Counted from the first letter of the stretch, positions 26,718 through 35,158 are shown. The stretch is DNA of 64,000 nucleotides from Phycisphaeraceae bacterium (GCA_019636655.1 JAHBXB010000002.1:880537-944536); one strand, 5' to 3'. Made by a program: numbers and translations. The notes: generated from the letters alone by a model not told the origin.

Positions 26718-27713
26718 TCACACTCCGTGCTCCCGCATCCACGCCCACTGCCGAGCAATGCCCTCCGGTGGCCTCGTCGTCGGATGAAATCCCAGTTCGG
26801 CACTCGCCCTGGTGAGGTCGGCGAACGTCCGCTCGACATCCCCTGGCGCCATGGGCTTGCGGTTCACGATCGCCTCTCGGCCGACGGTCTCGCTCACCAG
26901 CCGCACCAGGTCGTGCAGCATCACCGGCTCGTGCCCGCCGAGGTTCCACACGCGGTAGCCATGGGACGGGACACGTTCGTACGCCGCGAGCACGCCCGTA
27001 ACGATGTCGTCGATGAACGTGTAGTCCCGGCTCGAGGTGCCGTCGCCGAACATGTCGATGGGCTCGCCACGGGAGACCTTCGCGAGGAACCCCCTGATCG
27101 CGAGGTCCGGTCGCTGCCGCGGCCCGTAGACGGTGAAGAACCGGAGGCAGCCGGTGGGCATGCCGGTGAGGCGCCAGTGCGTGTAGGCGATGAGTTCGCA
27201 GGCGCGCTTGGTCGCCGCGTAGGGCGAGATCGGCTCGCTCACATCAAGGCCCTCGCCAAACGGCGTTCCGGCGGGCACGCGGCAGTTGCCGTACACGGAA
27301 CTCGACGAGGCGATGATCACCCGCGAGCACGCCGCGGCCGCGGCGGCGTCGAGCACCGAGGCGGTGCCGCCGACGTTCACGCGGGCGTACGCGGTCGGGT
27401 CGGCGATGCTCGGACGCACGCCCGCCTTCGCGGCAAGGTGGATGACCCCCTCGGGCCGGACCTGCGCCATCAGATCTCGCAGCCGCGCGGTGTCGCAGAT
27501 GTCGGCCTCGATGAACTCGAACCCGCCGCCCGATGAGGATGCGGCGGCGCGCACCGCGGCGAGATTCTGCTCCTTGAGGGCCCGCGGATAGAACGGGTCC
27601 TTGTTGTCGACCCCCACCACGCGTCGTCCCTCGGCCACCAGGCGCTGCGAAACGTGCGAGCCGATGAAGCCCGCGGAGCCGGTCACCAGGATTGCCGCCG
27701 TCGCCTCGCTCAT
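26718..27713 (-). CDS. NAD-dependent epimerase, UDP-glucuronate 4-epimerase-like
   Basis: A 331-residue extended SDR enzyme. It has ILVTGSAGFIGSHVSQRL, VVGVDNKDPFYPRALKEQNL (the DNxxxxYxxxLKxxRL-like stretch of UDP-GlcA 4-epimerases), HLAAKAGVRPSI, SSSSVYGNC, the catalytic YAATK and RFFTVYGPRQRPDLAI. Those features fit UDP-glucuronate 4-epimerase (CapI/GAE group), giving UDP-galacturonate. The ATG at 27713 is immediately before SEATAAILVTG; the upstream continuation is Arg/Gly-rich and rejected. First gene of the minus-strand group 26718, 25698, 24226, with a terminator for upstream transcription at 27802-27840. Confidence 0.9.
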   Translation of the reverse strand: MSEATAAILVTGSAGFIGSHVSQRLVAEGRRVVGVDNKDPFYPRALKEQNLAAVRAAASSSGGGFEFIEADICDTARLRDLMAQVRPEGVIHLAAKAGVRPSIADPTAYARVNVGGTASVLDAAAAAACSRVIIASSSSVYGNCRVPAGTPFGEGLDVSEPISPYAATKRACELIAYTHWRLTGMPTGCLRFFTVYGPRQRPDLAIRGFLAKVSRGEPIDMFGDGTSSRDYTFIDDIVTGVLAAYERVPSHGYRVWNLGGHEPVMLHDLVRLVSETVGREAIVNRKPMAPGDVERTFADLTRASAELGFHPTTRPPEGIARQWAWMREHGV

Positions 27714-27801
27714 CCGTTCTGCGGTCCCTCTTGGTGCGCCATGCTCGCCATCTCTCCCATCTTCCCAGCGATCATCATTGCCGCCCCGCCGGCGAGGGCC
27801 C

Positions 27802-27840
27802 AAAAAACAAGCAGGGCGCCATCGCTAGACAGCGCCCCGC
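27802..27840 (-). terminator. Intrinsic terminator
   Basis: On the minus strand GCGGGGCGC (27840-27832) pairs with GCGCCCTGC (27819-27811) with one mismatch, followed by TTGTTTTTT (27810-27802). It ends a minus-strand transcript from the secreted-protein gene at 28181-29110 or from an unannotated RNA in the gap before it, and isolates the epimerase gene starting at 27713. Confidence 0.75.
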
Positions 27841-28180
27841 TGGAGGAGAGAGAGATCTACGTTGAGTGTACTCGATATCGGTAGATCGAGTCCACAGTTC
27901 TGCAAACTTCAAATGTCAGGGCCCACGCCCCGTGGTACACCCCATCTAGGCGTCGCAGCCGGAATAGCGGGGCCACGAGCCTACTCGGGCGGGAGCAACT
28001 TGCAGGACCGCCATTTTATACGAGCCCCGAGGTCCGGAGGTTCGACCAGCGATTTTCGACTCGGGCGCTCCTTGGACTCCCACCAGATCGGGTGAAAATC
28101 GCCACTCCAACGACCGATAAGCGAACCGGACGTTAGATGCCTCCTAGGTTGTGTTCGGTCGCCGCGGCGGCCCCGCGCAC
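27841..28180 (-). other. Gene-free region with nested inverted repeats (possible structured RNA or long 3' UTR)
   Basis: No ORF in this 340-base gap is credible. It contains a perfect 9-bp inverted repeat (GCGATTTTC 28049-28057 with GAAAATCGC 28094-28102), a nested CACC/GGTG hairpin inside it, and a second dyad ACTCGAT/ATCGAGT around 27872-27893, then a terminator on the minus strand. This could be an RNA gene or the structured 3' UTR of the gene at 28181. It does not match tmRNA, SRP, 6S or RNase P RNA as far as I can judge. Confidence 0.35.
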
Positions 28181-29110
28181 TCAGTCCATGGGGCGGAGTT
28201 GGGTCGGCGCAGTGCCGGCTCCGGCGCCTCGTGTCGCGCGGCGCCGTTGCTCCAACCGGTCCAGGATCCGCTCCTGCTCCTCGACCGGCAGTTGCTCGAA
28301 GGCGCGGATCAACCGGTCTCTCCTCGCGCTGATCGACTCGGCGCCGACGGCTCGTTCTCGTGATGGCGCCACACCCGGGCTCGTCGGCCGATTCGCGCCG
28401 GGGCGTGCGGGCGTGGTCGGCTTGGCGCCGCCATCCGCCGCGGCCCCGGGCGCCTTGCGCCCGACTCGCTCTCGCACGTACCGCTCCTCGCGCTCCTTGG
28501 CGGCGCGCTGCCGCCACTCGTCGAGACGAGCATCGACCGCCTGACGCTGCGGCACGCTGAGTTGTTCCCAGACCCGCGTATACAAGTCCTCAACTTTCGG
28601 CGAGCTCTTTTCCAGCTCGCGTAGCTTCTCGATCGCGGCCTGACGCTCCTTCGAAGCCGGGGCCTGACCCGCGGCTGGCGCCTCGTTCATCGCATCGCCC
28701 TCGGCGGCCGGACGCCGCACCGGACGATCTGCGCCCTGACCGCTGCTCTGCCGCAGCGATCGCAGTTCGTCGCGGTGGTTCACGGCAAACGCCCGCCGAT
28801 CCGCCTCGAACTTCTGGATCTCACCCTTGATCTTGGCTTCCAGTTCCGCGGAGACGCGGATGTCGCTCGGCGCGCTGTCGCCCTGGATCGCCTTGAGCGC
28901 GTCGATGAACACCGGCATCGGCATCCTGATCTGCCGCATCCCCTTGCCCTGCTGCTCGCCATCGGAGAACTGCTCTCGGACTCCCGGCACCTCGCGGTCC
29001 TTCACCTGCGGGCCCTTGAGCGCCGGCTCGGACTGGGCCAAGGCCCCGCTAGCTGCGATCATCGAAATACAAACCGCCGCCACCAGTTCGCGAGACATCC
29101 GAACGGCCAT
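28181..29110 (-). CDS. Exported coiled-coil-rich protein of unknown function
   Basis: A 309-residue protein with a signal peptide (MAVRMSRELVAAVCISMIAASGALAQS). The mature part is charged and mostly helical (KIKGEIQKFEADRRAFAVNH, SKERQAAIEKLRELEKS, RQAVDARLDEWRQRAAKERE, and near the C-terminus LIRAFEQLPVEEQERILDRLEQ), separated by Ala/Pro-rich linkers. The pattern is reminiscent of periplasmic LTxxQ/Spy-like helical proteins, but I cannot assign it. The ATG at 29110 follows AGGAG by 8 bases; the longer open frame upstream runs antisense to the divergent mrp gene. Probably periplasmic. Confidence 0.75.
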   Translation of the reverse strand: MAVRMSRELVAAVCISMIAASGALAQSEPALKGPQVKDREVPGVREQFSDGEQQGKGMRQIRMPMPVFIDALKAIQGDSAPSDIRVSAELEAKIKGEIQKFEADRRAFAVNHRDELRSLRQSSGQGADRPVRRPAAEGDAMNEAPAAGQAPASKERQAAIEKLRELEKSSPKVEDLYTRVWEQLSVPQRQAVDARLDEWRQRAAKEREERYVRERVGRKAPGAAADGGAKPTTPARPGANRPTSPGVAPSRERAVGAESISARRDRLIRAFEQLPVEEQERILDRLEQRRRATRGAGAGTAPTQLRPMD

Positions 29111-29311
29111 GGTGAGACTCCTGCAAACACCCCCGACTCGGCCCGGGATCGTTCCCAACCCCAAAGAGGCGAACGCCGTCAGTCGCGCCGGATTGCCCGA
29201 CGGACGCCCTAGGAACGGGCCATCCGGGCCGGGCACTAACATCCACCGGAGACACATTCCCGCGGCCGGCGCCTCCTCTTTCCATACCATCGACCGGAGG
29301 ATCCGTTCCGC

Positions 29312-30454
29312 ATGCCCCTGACGAAAGATGACGTTCGAAACGCCCTCGGGCGAATCACCCACCCGCTGCTCGCAGTCGGGCTCCTCGAAACCGACGCGGT
29401 TCGCAAGGTCGCCTACTGCGATGGCTACGCGAGCCTCACCCTCGCCGGCGGCGGTCTGAGCCAGGATCAGCGCGCGGCGGTCGGGCAGCAGGCGTCCGCC
29501 GCGGTCCGCCTGGCAGGGAAGACGATCGGCGAGGCGATTCACGATGTGCATGTCGAGTTTGTCGATGCGCCGGCGGCCCGGACCGGCACAGCGACGCCGA
29601 GCGCTGCGGCCGCCTCGCCCGGTCAAGCAGGCCCCGCGAAGAGGCTGTTGCCGAACGTCAAGCACATCGTTGCGGTGGGAGCCGGAAAGGGGGGCGTCGG
29701 CAAGTCCACGATCGCCGTGAACCTGGCCGTGGGCCTGGCGCGGAAGGGCCACGCGGTCGGCCTGCTCGACGGCGATATCTATGGGCCGTCGATCCCGACC
29801 ATGCTCGGACTGGGTTCGCTGGACACCGCCGTGCTGCAGGGACGGCTGCAGCCGTTTGCCGTGCACGGCATCAAGGCAATGACCATCGGGAAACTCGTCG
29901 AGCCGGACAAGCCGCTGATCTGGCGCGGCCCGATGGCGCACTCGGCCTTCCGCCAGCTCGTGGACCAGACGGACTGGGGCGAACTCGACTACCTCATCAT
30001 CGACCTGCCCCCGGGCACGGGCGACGTCGCCCTCACAATGGCCCAGAGCCTGACGCTCACCGGCGCCGTGGTCGTCTGCACGCCCCAGCGCGTGGCGCAG
30101 GACGATGCCGTCCGCGCCGCGCGGATGTTCCAGCAGCTCCGGATCGAGGTGCTGGGCGTCGTCGAGAACATGTCCTACTTCGTCGCCGATGACGTCTCGC
30201 CGCCCCGCGAGTACGACCTCTTCGGGCGCGGCGGGGCGGAGTACATGGCCCAGCGGCTCGGGGTTCCGTTCCTCGGCGAGGTCCCGATCACGGTGGCACT
30301 CCGCCAGAACTCGGACCAGGGAGACCCCGTGGCCAACTTCGGCGAGAGCCCCCTGCGCGCCTCGCTCGAGACACTGGTAAACACCCTTGAGAGCCAGATC
30401 GCGCTCGCCTCGTTCCGCTCCGGCGCGTCGGCGCCGACGCTCACGATCTCCTGA
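29312..30454 (+). CDS. Mrp/ApbC-type P-loop ATPase
   Basis: A 380-residue Mrp/NBP35-family protein, which normally carries and transfers Fe-S clusters. The N-terminal 80 residues are a MIP18/DUF59-like domain; after an Ala/Pro linker the ATPase begins with HIVAVGAGKGGVGKSTIAVNLA (deviant Walker A), LLDGDIYGPSIPTMLG, GELDYLIIDLPPGTGDV and VVENMSYFV. Mrp proteins usually have a CxxC pair right after MSYF; here the sequence is VADDVSPPREYDLFGRGG without cysteine. Cluster binding in the standard way seems impossible, so it may be a scaffold variant or act in another role. The ATG at 29312 is clear. A hairpin (30469-30486) follows the stop. Confidence 0.88.
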   Translation: MPLTKDDVRNALGRITHPLLAVGLLETDAVRKVAYCDGYASLTLAGGGLSQDQRAAVGQQASAAVRLAGKTIGEAIHDVHVEFVDAPAARTGTATPSAAAASPGQAGPAKRLLPNVKHIVAVGAGKGGVGKSTIAVNLAVGLARKGHAVGLLDGDIYGPSIPTMLGLGSLDTAVLQGRLQPFAVHGIKAMTIGKLVEPDKPLIWRGPMAHSAFRQLVDQTDWGELDYLIIDLPPGTGDVALTMAQSLTLTGAVVVCTPQRVAQDDAVRAARMFQQLRIEVLGVVENMSYFVADDVSPPREYDLFGRGGAEYMAQRLGVPFLGEVPITVALRQNSDQGDPVANFGESPLRASLETLVNTLESQIALASFRSGASAPTLTIS

Positions 30455-30468
30455 TCAATCGCTTGGAT

Positions 30469-30486
30469 CCCCCGTTCGAGCGGGGG
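30469..30486 (+). terminator. Hairpin after mrp, no T tract
   Basis: CCCCCG-TTCGAG-CGGGGG forms a perfect 6-bp stem 14 bases after the mrp stop. The absence of a T tract makes intrinsic termination uncertain; it may stabilise the 3' end. Confidence 0.35.
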
Positions 30487-30636
30487 CGTGTGCGTGGTTT
30501 CGTGCGCGGTTTCTGCGCTCCCTCGGTTTTGCGGAGAGATCTCGGACCATCGTTCATGGCCGGTTCCGCCGAGGCCGATACCTCGCGCAGGACCGTTGCT
30601 GTGTTGATTCTGCGCGATCCACCAGGAGGCAACCGC

Positions 30637-32130
30637 ATGTCCACCCTTCCTTCGCTCGACTCCACGTTCCGCACGCTGCTCCCGGTGGGACATGTCCGCC
30701 CGCTGGCGGGCGCCCCATCGTCACTCGCGGGGGCCCTCGACGCCGCCGCCACCGATGAGCCGCCGGCCCCTGGCGCCCCACCCCGCCAGCCCGACACCCG
30801 CGACACGCAGGACCCCGCCGCGCGCCAGCTTCTTTCCCGGCTCCAGGGGTACATCAGCGACATCCGCGCCCACCTGGAGCGCGTCGCCGCGGACTTCGAT
30901 CCCACCGGCGCCCACGCCGACCAGATCGCCGAACTCCGCGAGCAGTACGAGCGGACCATCCTCGGCGCCGCCGACAAGGCCATCGCAAATGGGCAGACCG
31001 GGTACTCCGCAGAGCTCTCCTCGGTCGTCCGCAATGCCCGCCAAACGCTGCGGGTCGGACTGCAGTCGTTCCTGACCGCCGCGGCGGACAACCCCAACAT
31101 CAACCCCGCCCGCCCGCCGACCCCGACCCCGGCGCCCGCACCGGCGCCGAGCGAGACCAAGTCCGCCGCCACGCTCACATTCAGCACGGGCGAGCCGCTG
31201 CCGGTCGGCGAGAAGACGCCGGTCGTCGCCCCGCCACCCACGGCGCCGACCCCTCCCACTCCCGCTCCCCAGCCGGCCGAGAGCGCCGAGGCCCGCGCAC
31301 TGCGTGAGCGGATTCAGGGATACATCAACGACATCCGCGCCCACGTCGACCGCGTCGCCGCCGACTACGACCCGACTGGCGCCCACGCCAAGCAGATCGC
31401 CGAGGCCCGGGAGCAGTACGAGAACGCCCTCCTCGACGCGGTGAACAAGTCCATCGCCAGCGGCCAGACGGCGTACAACGCCGACCTCTCGGCTGTCGTC
31501 CGCACCGCCCGCCTGGATCTGCGGTCCAACCTGCAGTCGTTCCTGACCGCCGCGGCGGACAACCCGAACGTGAACCCGGCCCAGCCGTCACCCGTGCCGG
31601 CACCCCCGCTCGAAATCCCTCGTGGGCAGGACCCGGTGGTCGTCGCGGGAGAAGATCCCGTCGCGTCGCCCACGGTCCCCGCAGCCGCCGAGCCCGAGTC
31701 GGCGCCGGTTCCGACCGCGCCCCCGACGGTCCCCGCCGAGCCCCGCTTCCAGCACCGCGCCGAGCAGGCGCTGTCGCAGCTGGATCGCCGGCTCGACCGC
31801 CTGATCTCTCGCCTGGGTGACACCCAGGCGACCCGCAAGTCGATCGCGGCGATCCGCGAGCGGTTCGTCGGCTCCATCGGCGACCTCGCGGCGCCCGCCA
31901 ACGGCAAGACCGCCGATGTGCGCGAGTTCAACCGCTCCCTGCGGCTGGCGCGCCGCGAGGCGGGCGAGCAGTTGCGGGAACTGGTCGCCCAGGCGCCGCG
32001 CCGCTCGCGCAGCACCGCCGCGACCACCGCATCGGTCACCGAGGTTGACACGGCGTCCAGCGCCCGGGCCCGGCAGGTCTACTCCAAGGTGGCCTCCGCC
32101 GACGTTCTCGGGACCGACAAGCTCGGCTGA
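30637..32130 (+). CDS. Internally repeated helical protein of unknown function
   Basis: A 497-residue protein with no signal peptide. It contains two closely similar domains of about 95 residues (roughly 62-158 and 219-314), each running from a QGYI(S/N)DIRAH segment through VAAD(F/Y)DPTGAHA to LQSFLTAAADNPN(I/V)NPA. A third, more diverged copy lies near 375-455 (LDRLISRLG, IRERFVGSIGDL, RLARREAGEQL). Pro/Ala/Thr-rich linkers separate them. The ATG at 30637 follows AGGAGG by 7 bases, which settles the start. The gene ends in a good terminator. No known family is recognised; predicted helices and linkers suggest a multi-domain scaffold. The DNA of the two main copies shares a 35-base identical stretch. 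Confidence 0.78.
   Translation: MSTLPSLDSTFRTLLPVGHVRPLAGAPSSLAGALDAAATDEPPAPGAPPRQPDTRDTQDPAARQLLSRLQGYISDIRAHLERVAADFDPTGAHADQIAELREQYERTILGAADKAIANGQTGYSAELSSVVRNARQTLRVGLQSFLTAAADNPNINPARPPTPTPAPAPAPSETKSAATLTFSTGEPLPVGEKTPVVAPPPTAPTPPTPAPQPAESAEARALRERIQGYINDIRAHVDRVAADYDPTGAHAKQIAEAREQYENALLDAVNKSIASGQTAYNADLSAVVRTARLDLRSNLQSFLTAAADNPNVNPAQPSPVPAPPLEIPRGQDPVVVAGEDPVASPTVPAAAEPESAPVPTAPPTVPAEPRFQHRAEQALSQLDRRLDRLISRLGDTQATRKSIAAIRERFVGSIGDLAAPANGKTADVREFNRSLRLARREAGEQLRELVAQAPRRSRSTAATTASVTEVDTASSARARQVYSKVASADVLGTDKLG
31060..31094 (+). repeat. 35-base direct repeat, copy 1 (copy 2 at 31531-31565)
   Basis: The DNA encoding LQSFLTAAADN in the first domain of the gene at 30637 is identical over 35 bases to 31531-31565 in the second domain, 471 bases further on. 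Identity at the nucleotide level, including third positions, points to a recent duplication or gene conversion. Confidence 0.85.
31531..31565 (+). repeat. 35-base direct repeat, copy 2
   Basis: Second copy of the identical stretch at 31060-31094; see that entry. The flanking codons of the two domains differ at several positions, so identity is concentrated at the domain end. Confidence 0.85.
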
Positions 32131-32173
32131 TCGGCAGGCCCGGGACCGGCTTCACAGATCGCTACCCTCTTCG

Positions 32174-32200
32174 CCGGCGGACCAACTCCGCCGGTTTTTT
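32174..32200 (+). terminator. Intrinsic terminator
   Basis: CCGGCGGA (32174-32181) and TCCGCCGG (32187-32194) form a perfect 8-bp stem with a 5-base loop, followed by six T (32195-32200). It ends the transcript of the repeat protein gene. Confidence 0.9.
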
Positions 32201-32233
32201 CTTGCCCGGAGCGATTGACGGGCGGGAGGCTCG

Positions 32234-32506
32234 GTGCGGCTGGCGATCGCCATCATTCTGGTCGCGGTGATCGGCATGGGCGCCGTCGTGGTGTGGCGTT
32301 CGCCGAACGCACAGACCGCCGCGGTCATCCTCGCCGCGATGGTCATCGTGGTGATCATGGGCGCGGCGCCGGTTGTCGTCGGGGCGCTCACCCGCCGCAA
32401 CAGCCGCGAGCACAGGAAGCCCGAGTCGAACGAGGATGTCCGGGTCATCCGCCAGACCCGCCCGGAAGACCGCCCGCCGCCGGACTCCGGCGCGCCGAAC
32501 CGCTAA
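32234..32506 (+). CDS. Small two-span membrane protein
   Basis: A 90-residue protein with a GTG start at 32234, preceded by GGGAGG. Two hydrophobic segments (LAIAIILVAVIGMGAVVVW and TAAVILAAMVIVVIMGAAPVVVGAL) are followed by a charged, Pro-rich cytoplasmic tail. The stop lies 13 bases before the lpxC start, so the two genes are likely cotranscribed. No family recognised; a role linked to the envelope is inferred only from position. Confidence 0.65.
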   Translation: MRLAIAIILVAVIGMGAVVVWRSPNAQTAAVILAAMVIVVIMGAAPVVVGALTRRNSREHRKPESNEDVRVIRQTRPEDRPPPDSGAPNR

Positions 32507-32519
32507 TCTGACGCGGGCC

Positions 32520-33452
32520 ATGACCAGCCACGATCACCTCATCCCGCGGCTCACCCTTGCCAGCCCCGCCACCGTCCGCGGCACCACGCTGTTTACCGCG
32601 GCGGACACCGCCGTCACGCTCCACCCGGCGCCGGCGGGCCATGCGATGGTGATCCGCCGCGCGGACCTTCCGGGGGCCCCGGAGTTCCCCGCGATCGCCG
32701 AGCACGTGGCGCCCGACTCCCGGCACACCGTGATCGCGGCGGACCCATCGGCCAAGCCCGCGCCCGCTTCCGCGTGCGTGCACACCACCGAGCACGTGCT
32801 CTCCGCGCTCGCCGGGCTCGGGATCACCGATGCGCTGATCGAGGTGCGCGGGCCGGAGATCCCCATCGGCGACGGCTCGGCGGCGCCCTTTGTGGAGGCC
32901 ATCCTTGGCGCAGGGATTTCGCCGGCCCGGCCCGACGACCGGTTTGCGGAGACGCCTCGCGCGATCGTCATCCCGCGGCCGCTCTCGGTGCGCGACGGCG
33001 CCGCGATGATCGAGGCGTTCCCGCCCGCCAGCACGGACGGGGCGCCCGTGCTCGATATCGAATACCGCCTCGACTACGGCCCGGGCTCGCCGATCCCGGC
33101 CCAGCAGGCTCGCCTGCGGATCGACCACTCCAATCCATCGGTGAGCGGGTACGGCGCGGACATCGCCCCCGCCCGCACGTTCTGCCTGGCGAAGGAGGCC
33201 GAGGCGATGCGCGCCATGGGTTTGTTCCTGCACCTGACGCCCCGGCAGATGCTGGTCATCGGCGCGGACGGGGCGCCGATCGACAACTCGCTCCGATTCG
33301 CCGACGAGCCCGCGCGTCACAAACTGCTCGACGTGTTGGGCGACCTTGCCTTGGTCGGGGCGCCCCTTGTCGGGCGCATCGTGGCAACCCGGTCGGGCCA
33401 TGCGCTGAACCACACCATGTCCCGGGCGATCCTGGAAGCCGTTGCTCCCTGA
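32520..33452 (+). CDS. lpxC: UDP-3-O-acyl-N-acetylglucosamine deacetylase
   Basis: A 310-residue zinc deacetylase for the committed step of lipid A synthesis. The catalytic set is visible: E91-H92 in TTEHVLSALAGLG, GDGSAAPFVEAI, ARTFCL, H267 and D271 in ARHKLLDVLGDLALVG, and H294 in SGHALNHTM. Length agrees with stand-alone LpxC of about 305 residues; it is not the LpxC-FabZ fusion found in some phyla. The ATG at 32520 follows the small membrane gene by 13 bases. It implies that the organism makes lipopolysaccharide or a related lipid. Confidence 0.92.
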   Translation: MTSHDHLIPRLTLASPATVRGTTLFTAADTAVTLHPAPAGHAMVIRRADLPGAPEFPAIAEHVAPDSRHTVIAADPSAKPAPASACVHTTEHVLSALAGLGITDALIEVRGPEIPIGDGSAAPFVEAILGAGISPARPDDRFAETPRAIVIPRPLSVRDGAAMIEAFPPASTDGAPVLDIEYRLDYGPGSPIPAQQARLRIDHSNPSVSGYGADIAPARTFCLAKEAEAMRAMGLFLHLTPRQMLVIGADGAPIDNSLRFADEPARHKLLDVLGDLALVGAPLVGRIVATRSGHALNHTMSRAILEAVAP

Positions 33453-33609
33453 AGCTCGGCTACCCTGGCGTCCCGGAATGCCAACAGAATCCGGACAACA
33501 CGCAACCAAATAGCCGATGGGTGGTTAATATCCATTCCTGGGCCACTCTCGGGTGAGGGCGTCTGGTGTGGAGGTGCGTCCAAGCGTGGGTCGAGGTGTG
33601 CAACAACAC

Positions 33610-34251
33610 GTGAGTCGTCGCGCGGCGTTCACGCTGATCGAACTGCTGGTCGTCATCAGCATCATCTCGGTGCTGGTCGGCCTGCTGTTGCCGGCGCTCG
33701 CATCGGTGCGCGCCCAATCCCGGCGCGTGAAGTGCATGGCGAACCTCCACGGCTGGGGGGTCGGCTTCCAGTTGTACTACAACGACTTCAAGGAGACGCT
33801 CCCCTACGTGCTCCCGTTCTACGACATCGGGCCCGCGGGCATTCCGCCGCCGCCGCCGGACGACTCCAACCGGGTCGGCATCGTCGAACTGATGGACGGG
33901 TACATGGATGTGCCGGCGCCGCACTACGACGCCAACAACGTGCTGCAGGTGTACGAGCCGTACCTGTGCCCCTCCGACAAGGACGCGGACGCCGGACGCG
34001 CGACCGGGCTCTCGTACCAGTACTGGCCCGGCGGGCTGATGCTGCTGCGGGAACTCTTCCGCGACGAGCGGCACCCCGAGCGGACCGTGACCCGCTTCTA
34101 CGAGCAGACGCCCGACTTCCCCTTTATGGTGGATGCGCGCCCGTGGCACCCGGGGGGGCCGAAGTACGATCAGAACGCGCTCTACTTCGGGGATTGGCAC
34201 ACCGACTGGCTGTACATCGACCCCGCGGACTCCGGCTCGCCGCGCCCCTGA
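33610..34251 (+). CDS. Prepilin-like protein with N-terminal methylation motif
   Basis: A 213-residue pseudopilin-type protein. The N-terminus shows the prepilin peptidase site and hydrophobic helix AAFTLIELLVVISIISVLVGLLLPAL, with Glu at +5. After it come features of the planctomycete DUF1559-like/prepilin group: KCMANLHGWGVGF, a tyrosine-rich central part and LYFGDWHTDWLYID near the end, a variant of the H-x9-DG type tail. The start is chosen at GTG 33610 (VSRRAAF) to give a short leader; a GTG at 33553 would add 19 residues. Probably exported through the type II secretion/pilus machinery. A membrane protein (34286) follows after 34 bases. Confidence 0.82.
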   Translation: MSRRAAFTLIELLVVISIISVLVGLLLPALASVRAQSRRVKCMANLHGWGVGFQLYYNDFKETLPYVLPFYDIGPAGIPPPPPDDSNRVGIVELMDGYMDVPAPHYDANNVLQVYEPYLCPSDKDADAGRATGLSYQYWPGGLMLLRELFRDERHPERTVTRFYEQTPDFPFMVDARPWHPGGPKYDQNALYFGDWHTDWLYIDPADSGSPRP

Positions 34252-34285
34252 CCGGCGCCGCCGTTCATCGCTTCCCGAGGCCCGC

Positions 34286-35158
34286 ATGAGCACCAAAGCC
34301 CCGAGCAGCCTGGCCGACCTGCCCCCTCTCGTTGATGAGAGCCCGGCCGCCTCTGGGCCGCAGGAGACGCGCCTGAACGCGCTGATGGCCCGCCTCCGCT
34401 CGCACGAGGATCGCAAGTGGCTGGTGCGTGTCGCGGTCGCGTCGGTCGTCGTGCTCGGGATCGGCGGCGCCGCGTGGGCCGCGATCGAGTTCTGGCCGCG
34501 GCGCCAGCCCGACTACCTCGCCGACCCCATGGACGAGGTGCTGGACTTCACGCTGCTCACCACCGACTTCAACAAGCTGCCCATCGACAAGCGGCTGTCG
34601 CTGATCAAGGACCTGATCAGCCGCCTCAAGAACATGACCCCGCAGGACGCCGCCCTGATGGCCGCGTTCGCAACGAGGCTGCAGGAGGAGGCGCGGCGGC
34701 AACTCGAAGAGAACGCCAAGCGGCTCGCCCTCGACGTGCTGGACACCTACGCCGACGACTACCGGAACGTCCCCGAGGAGGAGCGGGCCCGGTTCATGGA
34801 CCAGAAACTCCTCGAGTTCACCCGAATGATGGAGGACCTCGCCGGCGACCGCATCGGCCTGAGCGAGAACGACGACGAACGGCTCGCGCAGCTCAAGCGG
34901 CAGGCGAAGCGGGACCAGGAGCGTCTGCGCGAGGGCGGAGCCCCGCCGATCCGCGCCGACCGCGTCAGCCAGTTGATCGTGGACATGCAGCGCGACGCCC
35001 ACCTGACCTCCCCGCTTCAGCAGGCCCAGATGACCCGGTTCATGCGCGACATGGTCCGGCACGTGCGGGGAGAGAGCATCGATGGCTCCCCCCCGCCCCC
35101 CCCAGCCCCTGTCCCGGAGCCCAGCGAGAAAACGAAGGGTTCTGGAGGTCGCGGGTAA
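34286..35158 (+). CDS. Single-span membrane protein with helical extracytoplasmic part
   Basis: A 290-residue protein of unknown function. An N-terminal cytoplasmic stretch of about 50 residues (with HEDRKWLVR) leads into one transmembrane helix (VAVASVVVLGIGGAAWAAIEF), and the rest is strongly charged and helical (IKDLISRLKNM, RLQEEARRQLEENAKRLALDVL, DERLAQLKRQAKRDQERL), ending in a Pro-rich tail. The ATG at 34286 is 34 bases after the prepilin-like gene, so the two may work together at the cell envelope. No family is recognised. Confidence 0.72.
   Translation: MSTKAPSSLADLPPLVDESPAASGPQETRLNALMARLRSHEDRKWLVRVAVASVVVLGIGGAAWAAIEFWPRRQPDYLADPMDEVLDFTLLTTDFNKLPIDKRLSLIKDLISRLKNMTPQDAALMAAFATRLQEEARRQLEENAKRLALDVLDTYADDYRNVPEEERARFMDQKLLEFTRMMEDLAGDRIGLSENDDERLAQLKRQAKRDQERLREGGAPPIRADRVSQLIVDMQRDAHLTSPLQQAQMTRFMRDMVRHVRGESIDGSPPPPPAPVPEPSEKTKGSGGRG

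Noticed and set aside
28029-28041. AGGTCCGGA resembling part of the bacterial SRP RNA loop
   Set aside because: The rest of the conserved SRP loop (GGAAGCAGCC) is missing and no enclosing helix can be drawn.
30469-30486. Operator-like dyad after mrp
   Set aside because: The palindrome is placed after a gene end with no promoter hexamers close by; it fits an RNA hairpin better than a DNA operator.
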